Source: Caenorhabditis remanei
Lineage: Eukaryota; Nematoda; Chromadorea; Rhabditida; Rhabditidae
Assembly: GCF_010183535.1 (NCBI RefSeq)
Contig: NC_071331.1
Location: 21,700,001-21,764,000 of the forward strand
Direction of reading: 5' to 3'
DNA length: 64,000 bases
This document shows, piece by piece, positions 12,286 to 23,937 of this stretch (position 1 is the first letter of the stretch; every line of letters starts with the position of its first letter). Both the position numbers and the translations under genes were made by a program. Below the pieces are notes generated by a model. That model made no database searches, was not told where the DNA came from, and worked only from the letters and a program-made list of their open reading frames with translations.

Positions 12286-12537
12286 CATGACCTAGAAATC
12301 CACCAGGTGGGTTAGAAACCCAAAACTAGTCCGCGTATCGCATTCAGGAGAACGAGAGTTTTCAAAAAAGTACCCACAAGCATAGGTTTGGAGTCATTTG
12401 GGTTTGACACGAAAACCACGAAGATTACTGTAGTTTTCGCGGCGAGACCCAAAATGCTCGGAACATAGGCTTGTGGGTACTTTTCTGAAAGCTAAGAACG
12501 AGCTGAGTGTGGTGGGATGGGCGGCGGACTAACAAGA
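12286..12537. repeat. ctttcag MITE, between SRPRA and gene C
   Basis: A near full-length palindrome with outer catgacctagaaatccacc, inner ttttcaaaaaagtacccaca and the complementary cttgtgggtacttttctgaa. It lies upstream of gene C and downstream of the SRPRA stop. Confidence 0.8.
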
Positions 12538-12802
12538 AATACATTTTTGAGTCTCAACGCAAAAGTTAGGGAATTTAATGAATTCAGCAAGAAAAACACA
12601 ATTATATTTACAAATACATCGAAAAAACATTGAAATAATCAAGAAAAGTGAAGCGAGAGGAGAAGAAATAGCGCCAATTGAAAGAAATAATACCAAAAAA
12701 GGAAGAAAAAACGAGTTTCTAGCGAAAATATGACGAAAAATAGGGAATTTGGGGGTAAAAAATACAAAAATTGCGATTTTAGGGGAGAAAAAAGACAAAA
12801 AA

Positions 12803-15800
12803 TTAGTTTAAAAGCGAGTGAACAACAGCTCCAACATTCAAATTGCGTAAATCCGCATACGTCTGTCCACAACCGACGAAAACGATGGGTTGTCCAGTGA
12901 TATAAGTCATCGACACCGCCGCTCCGACTTTATCGTCGATCGTATCGAATTTCGTCAGGACAATTCCGTCGATCAGTCGGGGTTTTGCTCCGGGTGCCGC
13001 GTGATTTGCAAGCGCTTCGTTGAATTTCACTAATTGATCGACTGCCTCGTTTCCGACGAGCGCCTCACCGACGAACAACACCAAGTCGGGCTCGTTCACG
13101 CGGATTAGCTGAAAAAATTCAAAAAAATTGAATATTTTCGTAGGAAAATCGATTCAAAACCTAAAAATAAACCATAAAACCTAAAAAATTCATCAAAAAC
13201 GGTGTAAACCGATCAAAATCAGTCGATGGCCTAGAAACCCAAACTTTTGGATTTCTAGGCCACCAATCTCAAAATGCTCCGAAATATGACAATATGGGGT
13301 TTAAAATTCAGGGAATTTTCTGGAGAGACCGAAAATCTTGGTTTGGTGGCCTAGAAACTCAAATTTGGCAGTTTTTGAGGTGAAATTAGCGAGTTTTTCA
13401 AATAATTCAACGATTTCTCTAGTAATATTGATGCCATAAGTCAATTTTAACTTTTTGGGCTCCATTTCATAGTTTTGAAACTCAAATTCGTCATTTTTGA
13501 CCTAAATTTCTGCAATTTTCCGTTAATATTTGAGTTTCTCATCCCCATGGCCTAGAAATCCACCAGGTGGCCTAGAAACCCAAAACTAGTCCGCGCATTG
13601 CATTCAGTTTGTCGAGAGCTTTCAGAAAAATACCCACAAGCCATGGTTTGGAGTAAGTTGGGTCTCGACACGAAAACCACCAGGGTTACTGTAGTTTTCG
13701 TGGTGGGACCCAAATTTATTGGAATATAGGCTTGTGGGTACTTTTCTGAAAGCTAAGAACGAGCTGAGTGTAATGGGCGGACTAGTTTTGGGATTCTAGG
13801 CCACTGGAAGGATTTCTAGGCCGTGATGGCCGAAATAGTTCAAAATCGGTCATTTTCACTCAATTTTTTCGATTTTTGGCTCATTTTTCGCCCTTACCTT
13901 AGCCAACTCTCTCATCAACGGTTCATTATCCTGCATACGTCCAGCAGTATCCACCAGCACCACATCGAAATCTCTCTCAGCCGCAATTTTGATAGCAGCC
14001 GCCGCGAGACCAGCCGCATCTTTACCGTATCCCTGTTCGTACAAATGTACACTTTGTGGATGCAATGCATTCAAATGTCTCGTGTGAGTTCTCAACTGTT
14101 CGACGGCTCCCGCACGGAACGTATCACCCGCCGCAATCAATACTCGATGCTTATTTTCCGTCAACCAAAATGTGATTTTCGCCAAATTCGTCGATTTTCC
14201 GACGCCATTCACCCCGCAGAATACGATGACGTACGGACGACCGTCTCGTTTCGCCTCGATGACGTCACGGAGGATATCGACACGATGTTTTGGAGTGAGC
14301 AACTGGATAAGGGACTCACGGACGGCTGTTTTCACTTCGGCCGCCGTTCGGGAGAAGTTATTCACCACTTTTCCCTCTAATTTTGATATTACTGATTGAC
14401 AAATCTTTTCAGCTGGTTCGGAGGCCACGTTTTTCACTGAAAATTTAATGAAAATTAGTTGGAAAAGGTGGAAACTTTTAAAAATTGAGCATTTTTAATC
14501 GATTTTTGACAATTTTCGCATTAAAAACGTGGTTTTCGACGACTTGGGGTAAAAACCGGGTTTTCAGTCATTTTTCCCGACCAAAATGGCCGATTTCAAC
14601 CCAAAAATGAGAAAAATTACCATTTTGACCAACATGGCCTAGAAATCTTCCTGGTGGCCTAGAAACCTAAAACTAGTCCGCCCATCGTACTCAGCTCGTT
14701 CTCAGCTTTCAGAAAAGTACCCACAAGCCTATATTCCGATCACTTTGGGTCTCACCACGAAAACTACAGTAACCCGCGTAAATCGTGTCGAGACCCAAAT
14801 CGCTGCAAACCAAGGCTTGTTGGTACTTCTCTGAAAGCTGAGAACAAGCTGAGTGTGATGGGCGGACTAGTTTTGAGTTTCTAGGCCACCAGGAGGATTT
14901 CTAGGCCATGATAACATAAAACTCAAAAAAGTGAATTTTCAGCAATTTTAGCTCAATTTTTCCCATTTTTCATCATTCTTTCGCACTCACTAATCAAATT
15001 ATCCCTCATTTTCTCGATAAGCGGTGTCAAATCGTCGCTCGTCAGCTTCTTCTCTCCAACCAATCCCTTTATCATACTAAACCATCCGCCACTCTGTTTC
15101 ACCACCGTCTGATGATTCTCTTCTGAATCCCCGTCGTCTTCGTCATCTGATTCTTGTAACGACTTCAAATCTCCTTTCAATGATCCAATTTGTCCACGCA
15201 TACTCTCAACGAATCGATTGTCCTCTTCGGCGGCGGCGGATTCGTCGTTCTGCAAAAAAATTGGTTGGAAATGATAATTTTGGCTGAAAATCTTCATAAA
15301 AAAGCTGAAAATGACTGAAAATATGCCAAAAATCGTGAAAATACGGTCAGAAATCACTTAAAATTGATCCTGACTCATTTTCAGCCGTTTTAACCTCAAT
15401 TTCGCAAAATTGAGGCTATTCGGTTGGAAATTTGGGTGAAAATGGACAAAAATGTGTTAAAAATGACAATTTTGGTTGAAAATCTTCGAAAAAAGGCTGA
15501 AAATGACACGAAATTCGTCAAAAACGCTCAGCAATCGCAAAAAATTGCTTCGGCTGAAATCGGTCAATTTTGGTGTATTTTCAGCCAATTTTTATCGATT
15601 TTGTTACATTTTCAGGTAAATTGGGTGTAAAAAGGTTGAAAATAACAGAAAATACGCCAAAAATCGCAGAAAAACGCTCAGAAATTGCATCAAATCGCTT
15701 AAAATTCACCAAGGATAACTGAAAGTTACCGAAATCGATTTTCGGCAATTTTCAGCGGAATTGGGGCAATTTTTAGCCGATTTCACCCATTTTCCAGCCA

Positions 15801-18800
15801 AGTAACTTTCGGCCGATTTAGACCGATTTTCAGCCAACTTTCAGCCGATTTTGAGCAATTTTCAGCTAATTTTGGCAATTTTCAGCCGATTTCGACTAAT
15901 TTTTCATTTTTTATGAATTTTGACACAATTTGGCATATTTTCAGCCAATTTTTCGCATTTCGATATATTTTTCCTACCTCTTTCTGATCCGATCGATCCA
16001 ACGCCTTCAAATCGGACGGTTTTCCACTGAGAGCCCAAACTCTCGCCTGTTTTCCCTTCGGTTTCGGCGATGTCGGTTGCTCCGACTCCGCCCCCTTCTT
16101 CTTCGTGGCTCCGCCCTTTTTCTGGAATAATTCCTGACGTCTTCTGAGCACTTCCTCATCTGGAGACCCTGGGGGCGACGTCGACGTGTATTCTGAATCC
16201 GATCCAGAATCCGCCGCGATTTTCGCCACTTTTTCAGCGTTTTTCGCCGATTTTTCGACGTTTTTCTGTCCGGGACGAGAGACGATAAGAGAATCGATAG
16301 TCTTCTGAGATTTGGCGGATTCTGCGAACGTCTTCGGCTTTTTGACGATGGATTCAGTGGCACGAGCGGATTTTGCCGCTTGGGAGAGCACTTGTTGGAA
16401 TGTGTCGTCGAAATCACCGTAGATGTTGGACGGTGGCGTTGTAAGAGCCTGAAAATGTGGTTTTTGCGATGAAAATGACCGATTTTGAGCCAAAATCCGG
16501 AAAAATGAGCCAATTTGAGCATCACGACCTAGAAATCCACCTGATGGCCTAGAAACCCAAAACTAGTTCGCCTATCACACTAAGCTCGTTCTTAGCTTTC
16601 AGAAAAGTACCCTCAAGCCTATATTCCGATCAATTTGAGTCTCGCCGCGAAAACTACAGTAACCCGGGCGGTTTTCGCGTCGAGACCCAAATAGCGGCAA
16701 ACCATGGCTTGTGGGTACTTTTCTGAAAGCTCTCGGCGAGCTGAATTGAATGCGAGGACTAGTTTTGAGTTTCTAGGCCACCGGACAAATTTGAGCGTTT
16801 TTCAGAGGGAAAATTATGAAATTTTGATGAAAATCGAAATCAGGAGTGGAAATTATCAATTTTTGTGAAAAATCGTCTGGAATTCAACTGGAATCATAGA
16901 AATTGAATGAAAATCCAGCTTTTTAGGCTAAAAATGGTCTGAAAATATGATTTTTATGCTGAAAAACGTGGTTTTTGGGCTAATGATATGGTTTTTTGAG
17001 CACAATCGGCCTTGTGTCTGTAAATTCAAAAAACCTGAGTTTCACACAATTTCAGTTCAAAAATTTACAAATTTTCAGCATTTTTGGGTATAAAATGTTT
17101 GTATTTGGTGAGAAAATGAACAAAAAACGTGAAAAAATGACTGATTTTTGCTGAAAATATGCCTAAACTTCATTCTGACTTAATTTTCAGACATTTTGAT
17201 CTCGTTTAATGCATTTTAAGCTGATTAGGCCGGAAGTTTGGCTGAAAATGGTCCATTCCACACTGAAATATACCAAAATCCAAGATTTTATCTCAAAAAT
17301 TGAATTTATACTCCATTTTTACGGAATTTTAGCTTATTTTCACTCATTTTCAGCCATTTTTCGAGTATTTTCAGCTCAAAAATTGGATTTTCCATCACCT
17401 ACCGTCTCATCCTTCAAATTTTCAGCGTATTCCCTTCGGAAACTATCGACAACCATATTCAACAACTTCTCCGCATAATTCAAATTCACAATTGTTTGAT
17501 AAATCACCTAAAAATCACATTTTTACTCAAAAATTTAAAAAAAAGTGTTTTTTGGCTCGAAAAACACTATTTTTACCAAAAAAACGACGTTATACTCGTT
17601 ATCCAACTGAAATTTCATCGTATAATTGCCCACTTTCTTCTGTCCATTCGTTCCACGACCTTCCATCAAAGTGGATTTTATCAACTCGTTATTGATTGCA
17701 TCTGTGAAGTTGTTGTCGCCTTCCTGAAGGGAAAATGGGATTTTTTGGGAATTTTAGGCTGAAAAATCTTCAAAAATGTAGTATTTTACGGGAAAATGAG
17801 GTTTTTGTGGTTTTTATAGAGAAAAAGTGAGCTTTTTGGAGTTTTTTAAAGGAAAAATGTGATTTTTATGTAAAAAACGCCAATTTTTAGACCAGAAATC
17901 GATAAATTCGCCTGAAGGAAAAATTCAGGGTCTTGAGGGGAAAAATGAGATTTTAAAGCTGAAAAATCGTCTAAAATGTAGTTTTTAACAGAAAAAAAGA
18001 GATTTTTTGGGGTTTTTTGAAGGAAAAATGTGGTTTTTATGTCAAAAAACTACTTTTTTTCAAAAAAAAAAATTCAGCTAACTTTGGGTTTTTTGAGGAA
18101 AAATGAAAATTTTGAGCTGAAAACTCGTCAAAAATGCAGTTTTTAGAGGAAAAAGTGGGGTTTTTGAAGTTTTTTTGACGGAAAAATGGGATTTTTAGGT
18201 CAAAAACGCCAATTTTTAGACTAGAAATCGATAAATTCGCCTGAAGGAAAAATTCAGGGTTTAAAAAAAAAAATCGATAAACTCCAATAAAATGCTAAGA
18301 GAAATTCAGGGTTTTTGAAAAATGGGATTTTCAGATTTTAAGCTGAAAACCCTTCAAAAGTGTAGTTTATTGGAATTTTTTAAACGGAAAAATGTGATTT
18401 TTGAGTAAAAAATCTCAAGTTTTAGAGTTTTTTAAAGTGTTAAAAGACGATCTTTGAAAATGTAATTTTTAAGGGAAAAAGTGAGGTTTTTGGAGTTTTT
18501 TGAAGAAAAAAAGTTGATTTTTACGCCAAAAATAAGTTTTTGAAGGGAAAAATTAGATTTTTGAGCTAAAAATGTGTCAAAAATTTGGTTTTTTGAGGGA
18601 CTTTAGTATAACAATCGAATTTTTTTAATAAAATCTGCCGATTTTAAGTTTTTCCTGCTAGAAAAGTCTTTTGAAGTGGAAAATTGAGATTTTTAAGCTG
18701 AAAATCTAGAAAAAGAGAGTTTTATAGTTTTTTTTTGTGTTAAGAACGACTTTTCTCAAGAAAAATAAGGTTTTCAACTCAAAAATCCAATTTTTAGACT

Positions 18801-19108
18801 CTAAATCAATAAAATTCCAGTGAAATAATCATTTTTCCAGTTTCCTATGCTAATTTTGAGTTTTTTGGATGGAAAATCGATTTTTCTGATTCTTTTTGCA
18901 GTTTCTGCGTAGTTTTTACCAATTTTTCAAGCTTTTTCATAGTAGAAAACCAAAAAATAATTGTTTTAATTCCGTTTTTCGTGAAAATATTTTTTTACAA
19001 TTGTTTTCTTTTAAAAATCAATATTTCTGGGTGTTTTTTAACACGACAAACCTGATAATTCCAGAGACAAACTCCTCCTTTTGTAAAAATCGAAAAAAGT
19101 TCGATCAT
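12803..19108 (-). CDS. SRPRA: Signal recognition particle receptor alpha subunit (SR-alpha, docking protein)
   Basis: Seven exons: 19108-19052, 17723-17577, 17507-17403, 16448-15978, 15249-14991, 14436-13898 and 13108-12803, all in phase, giving 627 residues (human SRPRA is 638). The SRX domain (about residues 1-115, starting [16 protein letters not shown]) binds SR-beta. A charged, low-complexity linker carries acidic and Lys-rich patches ([16 protein letters not shown]). The SRP-type NG GTPase follows: P-loop GVNGVGKST (about 421-429), [14 protein letters not shown] (about 451), DTAGRMQDN (about 509), TKFD (about 578), and a C-terminal [10 protein letters not shown]. It acts at the ER membrane, where its GTPase pairs with SRP54 to hand ribosomes to the translocon. 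A TTTTCAG lies five bases upstream of the ATG, so the mRNA is probably trans-spliced. Three introns hold full-length MITEs. It is the only clear housekeeping gene in the window. Confidence 0.97.
13546..13825. repeat. ctttcag MITE, full length, last SRPRA intron
   Basis: The outer ends catggcctagaaatccacc and ggatttctaggccgtg are inverted. The inner arms are gagctttcagaaaaataccc and gggtacttttctgaaagct. The core has gaaaaccaccagggttactgt. Confidence 0.88.
14633..14910. repeat. ctttcag MITE, full length, SRPRA intron
   Basis: It begins catggcctagaaatc and ends gatttctaggccatg, 278 bases, with perfectly ordered inner arms. It is the cleanest full-length reference copy in the window. Confidence 0.9.
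16523..16782. repeat. ctttcag MITE, SRPRA intron
   Basis: Outer cacgacctagaaatccacc, inner agctttcagaaaagtaccct and complement gtgggtacttttctgaaagc, ending ttctaggcca. Confidence 0.87.
17780..19045. other. SRPRA intron 1, AT-rich simple sequence
   Basis: This intron (17724-19051) is made of loosely repeated ttttgaggaaaaat and cgccaatttttag units, several near-identical over about 60 bases (for example 17878-17930 and 18206-18258). No exon, MITE or promoter is recognised. Confidence 0.6.
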
Positions 19109-20296
19109 TTTTGCTGAAAATAGAGATTTCCAGTCGATTTGTTTCTCTATTTGATTCAAACTGCCAACACGTGTAGTTTTGTCGTCAAATCTGATGCATT
19201 CGGGTACGCAGACACCCGATCTGACGACATATTGCGGACTTTGGGAAATTCTGTTTTTTCGAGCGGGAAATTAGGGAAAAGTGGATTTTCGATGGTTTTT
19301 CGTGATTTTTAGGGTAAAAATGTGTGAAAAAATCAGAAAAATCGCTTAAAATTAATAGAAAATGATGTAAATCAACGAAAAATCAATAAAAATCGGGAAA
19401 ATTTGAAGTAGATGCAAATGTCTCTTGAAAAAATTATTTCTGAGCGCATTTCGTGGGTTTTTCGTGAATTTTAGGGTGAAAATATGTGAAAAAAATCGCC
19501 CAAAATTAATAAAAATAGAATAAATCAACGAAAAATCATCGAAATCGGGAAATTTGTGTTAAATGCAGAAGTCTCATGAAAAAAACAATATCTGAGTGGA
19601 TTTCGTTGGCTTTTGAGATGAAAAATAAGAAAAGTTAAACAAAAATTATGAAAAACCTTTGAAAATCATTAAAAAATTCAGAAAGTTAAAGAAAATGCGT
19701 TTTTGAAAAGTTTTCGGTCATTTTTCGTAAATTCGGAGAGAAAAATGGAGAAAACATGTGAAAATTCAACAAATTGGCGGAAAAATAATAAAAAATCGCA
19801 AAATATTGTACAAAAATAGAAAAAAATACGAAAATTCTCGAACAAAACTGGTTTTCGAAAAATCTTCTGGGGTTTCTGTAAAATTTGAGCTGGAAAAATA
19901 AGAAACTTTATCGAAATCAGTGAAAAACCTTTAAAAACAATAAAAAATTCGAGCGAGCAAGAGAAATTTTGAAGTTTGGTCTTTTTTTGTGATGTTGGGG
20001 TGAAAATTTTTGGAAAAGCACGAAAAATAATGTTTTCGTCGCGAATTTTTGAGCAAAAGACTTGGCTGAGTGCAAGCTTGATTTTCACGTTTATTTGTCG
20101 TATATTTCAGTAAAAACCGCGACGCGCACGCAACGCGACTCGGAAAAATATTTTACGCCTCGCACGAAAAAGTAATGGAAATGAACGAAATTGCTCTAAA
20201 TAAATAAAAAAAATGGAAAAATATAGTTTTTTCCGCGTTTTTTTCGACACAAATGGGTTAAATTTTTAAAAAAAATTAATAAAAAGAAATCAGCAA
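19109..20296. other. Spacer upstream of SRPRA
   Basis: Probable outron and promoter of SRPRA. It is mostly AT-rich low-complexity DNA with repeated cgattttcgtgattttagg and gaaaaatcaataaaaatcg motifs. A non-AT block at 19136-19240 carries a hairpin (see 19172). No coding exon is seen. Confidence 0.5.
19172..19227. other. Hairpin block upstream of SRPRA
   Basis: The sequence gtcgtcaaatctgatgcattc, then gggt, faces acccgatctgacgac. It sits in about 100 bases of balanced composition, within otherwise AT-rich DNA just upstream of the SRPRA start. It could be a repeat end, a small RNA or a regulatory element; nothing decides. Confidence 0.35.
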
Positions 20297-20674
20297 CAGA
20301 GTTGCGCGGAAGTGATTTTTTCTAAAACGGAAGTCGGAAGTCGGAAGTAAAATTTCTAATCCGGAAGTCGGAAGCCGGAAGCAAAATTTTGAAAACGGAA
20401 GTCGGAAGTGAAAAAACGCCCGGAAGTCGGAAGTCGGAAGTAGATTTTTTCGGTAAGATTCAAAAATTCCTAGAAAAAGTTCTTAAAATTCGCGAAAATC
20501 AGTGAAAAATTCGTTTTTGGCTGAAGAAAAGCTCATTTTCTGTCTTTTTAGACCATTTTTCCTTGTATTTCTGCAAAATGACGGAAGTCGGAAGTAAAAT
20601 TTTCAAAACGGAAATCGGAAGCCGGAACTCGGAAGTGAAAAACAGCCCGGAAGTCGGAATATCGCGCAACTCTG
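20297..20674. mobile_element. hAT-like element with GGAAGTC minisatellite core
   Basis: A perfect 8-bp target duplication ATCAGCAA (20289-20296, 20675-20682) flanks inverted ends CAGAGTTGCGCG and CGCGCAACTCTG. The two sides carry ggaagtcggaagtcggaag arrays around a unique core (ctcattttctgtctttttag). No ORF. Relatives at 30789, 48463 and 52591. Confidence 0.82.
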
Positions 20675-20739
20675 ATCAGCAACAAGGAAACATTTATTAA
20701 TAAAAAAGAGAAATTTTCGGAAAAATATGAAAAGCTTGG

Positions 20740-22936
20740 TCACATATTGAGATATTGACAATCTCCAGTCCATCCTAAGAAATAGAGTTCGCCTCTCTGA
20801 TTAGGCTGACTTTCACCATTGTAATTTATCACGAAATAATTAATATTCGGAAGTGGGACTCCCGAATACAACGGGTACTCAATCTTAGTTGTGTTAAAAT
20901 AAATAGTTGCGACATCTTTCGTTGACGTCACTCGAATTTCGAAATCTTCTTCCGGTCCGTATGGATTTGGGTAAATTTCGGGTATATTCCTCAGCAATTG
21001 ATTGTTATTCTTCCATATTGTGATACTCACATTATTGGAAACGTCGTGTTCTTGATTAAGAATAATGTAGAGAGGGTAATCGGAGGTTTCCGTGTTCAAA
21101 AATGCAATTGTGGTTCTGAAAATGTGATATTCAAATTCAGTGAGTTGAGAGCTTTCAGAAAAGTATAATCATGCCTATGTTCGCCGAAAGTTGGGTCTCA
21201 CCACGAAAACTACAGTAACCCCACGTAAATCGTGTCGAGACCCGAATTCTTCCAAATCATGGCGTGTGGGTACTTTTCTGAAAGCTCTCGACGAGCTGAA
21301 TTAGTAGGTTATTTTCAAATTATGTAAAAATTTGCGTTTCATCGCGAAAAATTTAATTTTTCAAATTTTGACTTTGAGACCCATAATTTTCAAATTTTTG
21401 TCTACGCGATCAGATTCAGCTTGTCGAAGGCTTTCAGAAAAATACCCACAAGCCTATATTCCGAGCAGTTTGGGTCCCACCACGAAAACTACAGTAACCC
21501 CACGTAAATCGTGTCGAGACCCGAATTTATCCAAACTATGGCGTGTGGGTACTTTTCTGAAAGCTCTCGACGAGCTGATTTCAAAAATGTAAATTTTATT
21601 GGGCTTGTGACAAAACCTATAAAGTTATAACATAAAATGTGAAAACTGGATTTTCGAAAATTTTCGAAAATCCATAATTTAGTCAGTTTTTGTTGGTTTT
21701 TATTGGTTTTTAGCGCAAAATAACGGAAATTTTTTTAATTTCCCGGGAAAAAATTGAAAAAAAAACTCACACTTTCCCCAGCTTCGCTGTCTTCCCTCTC
21801 ATAAAAAATGTCTCTCCTGGTGAGAATGGTGACGTCAACTTGTGATAGTATGGGTACTCCTAAAAACTACTTTAAACCTAGAGATTACTGTAGCAAAAAA
21901 ACTCACTTCAGTGATGTCGAGGGGGACCTGAAATTTTTTTTTTAATTTCAGATCAAAAATAACTACAGTAGCCCAACTTACATAATTCTCTGGAATATCA
22001 GTGAGACAATTGAGCATACCGTAGTTGAAATCCCATGTTTCAATGTTTATTTCTTCGGTGTAATCCCACGTTTCTGGTGAATAAGTAACTTCAGATTTAT
22101 AATAAGTACCCTCTCCATTTGTTATAATCAAAGAAGATGAGTCATTCCCAAAAAGGGGCGGAGCTTGGGTCTCACGGGGACACGTGTCGGTAGGAAGGCT
22201 TATCTGAAAATATAGTTTAGATGGATTCTGGAATAATCAGAATACCTTGAATGCAACTTTTTTATTAGACGAACTGTCTAGTATTTTCACATTTCGAACA
22301 TCCTGAATTGTGAAAAATTTACAAGATTTCTCAGTGAGTTGGTGAACTAGCTGAAAATTGATTGGGATTGAATTTATTTCAAATTTCATTAATGCCGTTA
22401 GAATCGGGAGAACGAGAGCTTTAAGAAAAGCATAATCATGCCGATGTAGGGTCTCACCACGAAAACTACAGTAACCCTTGTAAATCTATTTGAGACCCAA
22501 GAAACACACGATATTCATATTCAGCTAGTTGAGACGGTTCGAATGAGTATAATCATGACTAGGCTTGAAGCAAGTTGGGTCTCGACACGATTTACGAGGG
22601 TTACTGTAGTTTTCGTGGTGGGACCCAAATTGCTGAGAACATAGGCTTGTGGGTACTTTTCTGAAAGCTCTCGCCATTCTGAATTCAAATATTTTGTTTT
22701 CGCGGCCTAACTTCCTCAATATGAGATTCTAGGCCACCAAACAGACTTACCACACAACTCCAAGTATTCAAACAGTTCTGAAGACAATCCTCCCAATTTT
22801 CTTGGGTGTCGTCAAGATTTTTACAAAAGACGTTGGGTTCCCCGTAGACCACAACCATTTTCACATTTTCAGATAATGGAGGTGTATAGCATATAGATAT
22901 AGAAGGAAACAGGAGTAACAAGAAGATTATAAACAT
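20740..22936 (-). CDS. Gene D: CW (PAN_3-like) plus galectin-like secreted protein
   Basis: Six exons: 22936-22751, 22350-22246, 22203-21982, 21927-21907, 21859-21771 and 21115-20740, in phase, 332 residues. The leader MFIIFLLLLFPSISICY is followed by KMVVVYGEP and W..C...C...W.CV. Exon 3 is longer than in B (extra YTEEINIETW segment). The VPLDITE micro-exon and PFSPGETFFMRGKT are kept. The last intron found in A, B, C and E is absent: GWTGDC runs straight into QYLNM and the stop. The ORF upstream of the chosen ATG continues open to 23209 but is Lys/Phe-rich noise, so the ATG at 22936 is preferred because it begins the leader. More diverged from A-C than those are from each other. Confidence 0.88.
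21140..21590. repeat. Two tandem ctttcag MITEs, gene D intron
   Basis: Copies at about 21140-21300 and 21415-21585 share gaaaactacagtaaccccac plus gtaaatcgtgtcgagaccc, both bounded by ctttcagaaaa and ttttctgaaagct arms. Confidence 0.8.
22395..22685. repeat. ctttcag MITE pair, gene D intron 1
   Basis: The variant arm aagcataatcatgccgatg pairs with cgaatgagtataatcatgac. It is followed by a second half copy ending gggtacttttctgaaagct. Confidence 0.7.
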
Positions 22937-23937
22937 TCTTGTCTCTACCAAAAGAATGAAAAAATGTTTGAGAAAAGTGAAAAAAAAAAAGAATTTTGCT
23001 CTCGTCTTTTGGTCTTTACGAGTAAAAATGTGGTTACTAAGCAAAATCCCATTTCGTTTTTCTTTTCTTTGTGTCTTTTTTTTGTTTTGCGCGTTTTTTG
23101 AAGTCACCGACGAATTCGTCAGTTGCTTGCAGAAGTAAATTCCTCTTGGATTACTGTAACACATTCCGACTACAGTAATCCGTGTAAATCTGGTCGAGAC
23201 CCAAAACACACACTATATTCAGATTCAGCTCGTTGAGACGGTTCGAATGAGTATAATCATGACTAGGTTTGGAGCAAGTTGGGTCTCGACACGATTTACG
23301 AGGGTTACTGTAGTTTTCGTGGTGGGACCCAAAGTTATCGGAATATAGGCTTGTGGGTACTTTTTTAAAAGCTCACAATGTGCTGAATTCAAAAATGTTA
23401 TTTCCTTGAAACTAGTGTCAAGACTGACCGAGTTGCAAAAGTATAATCATGCCTATGCAGAGTCTCACCACGAAAACTACAGTAACCCCTGTAAATCTGG
23501 TCGAGACTCGAAACACACATGATTTTCAAATTCATCTCGTTGAGACGGTTCGAATGAGTATAATCATGACTAGGTTTGGAGCAAGTTGGGTCTTGACACG
23601 ATTTTCGAGGATTACTGTAGTTTTCGTGGTGGGACCCGAAGGGGCCGAAACCTAGGCTTGTGGGTACTTTTCTGAAAGCTCTCGGCGAGCTGAATTCAAA
23701 AATGTAATTTTCTTGAGGATAGTGTCGAAACTGACCAAGTTACAATAGGAAATGTGTGAAGAAAAAAACATTTTCAATTTTTCGAAAAATGTCGAAGTTC
23801 TATAACTTGACCACTATCATTTTCACATGATTTTGCAAAAAGAAAAGTTTATAGTTATCTTCTATATAATTTCATTTAAAAAGTGGTAATGAAATGTTTA
23901 TTTATCATATTGTTCCATTCCAATATCGCACAACTCA
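22937..23937. other. Spacer between genes D and E
   Basis: It holds two ctttcag-family MITEs (about 23165-23400 and 23440-23700), both with the gttcgaatgagtataatcat arm variant. Otherwise AT-rich; no gene is seen. Confidence 0.6.

Noticed and set aside
13823..14380. 185-codon + strand open frame
   Set aside because: Antisense shadow of the SRPRA GTPase exon.
22937..23209. N-terminal extension of gene D
   Set aside because: It is Lys/Phe-rich and precedes the leader; paralogs start at the hydrophobic segment.
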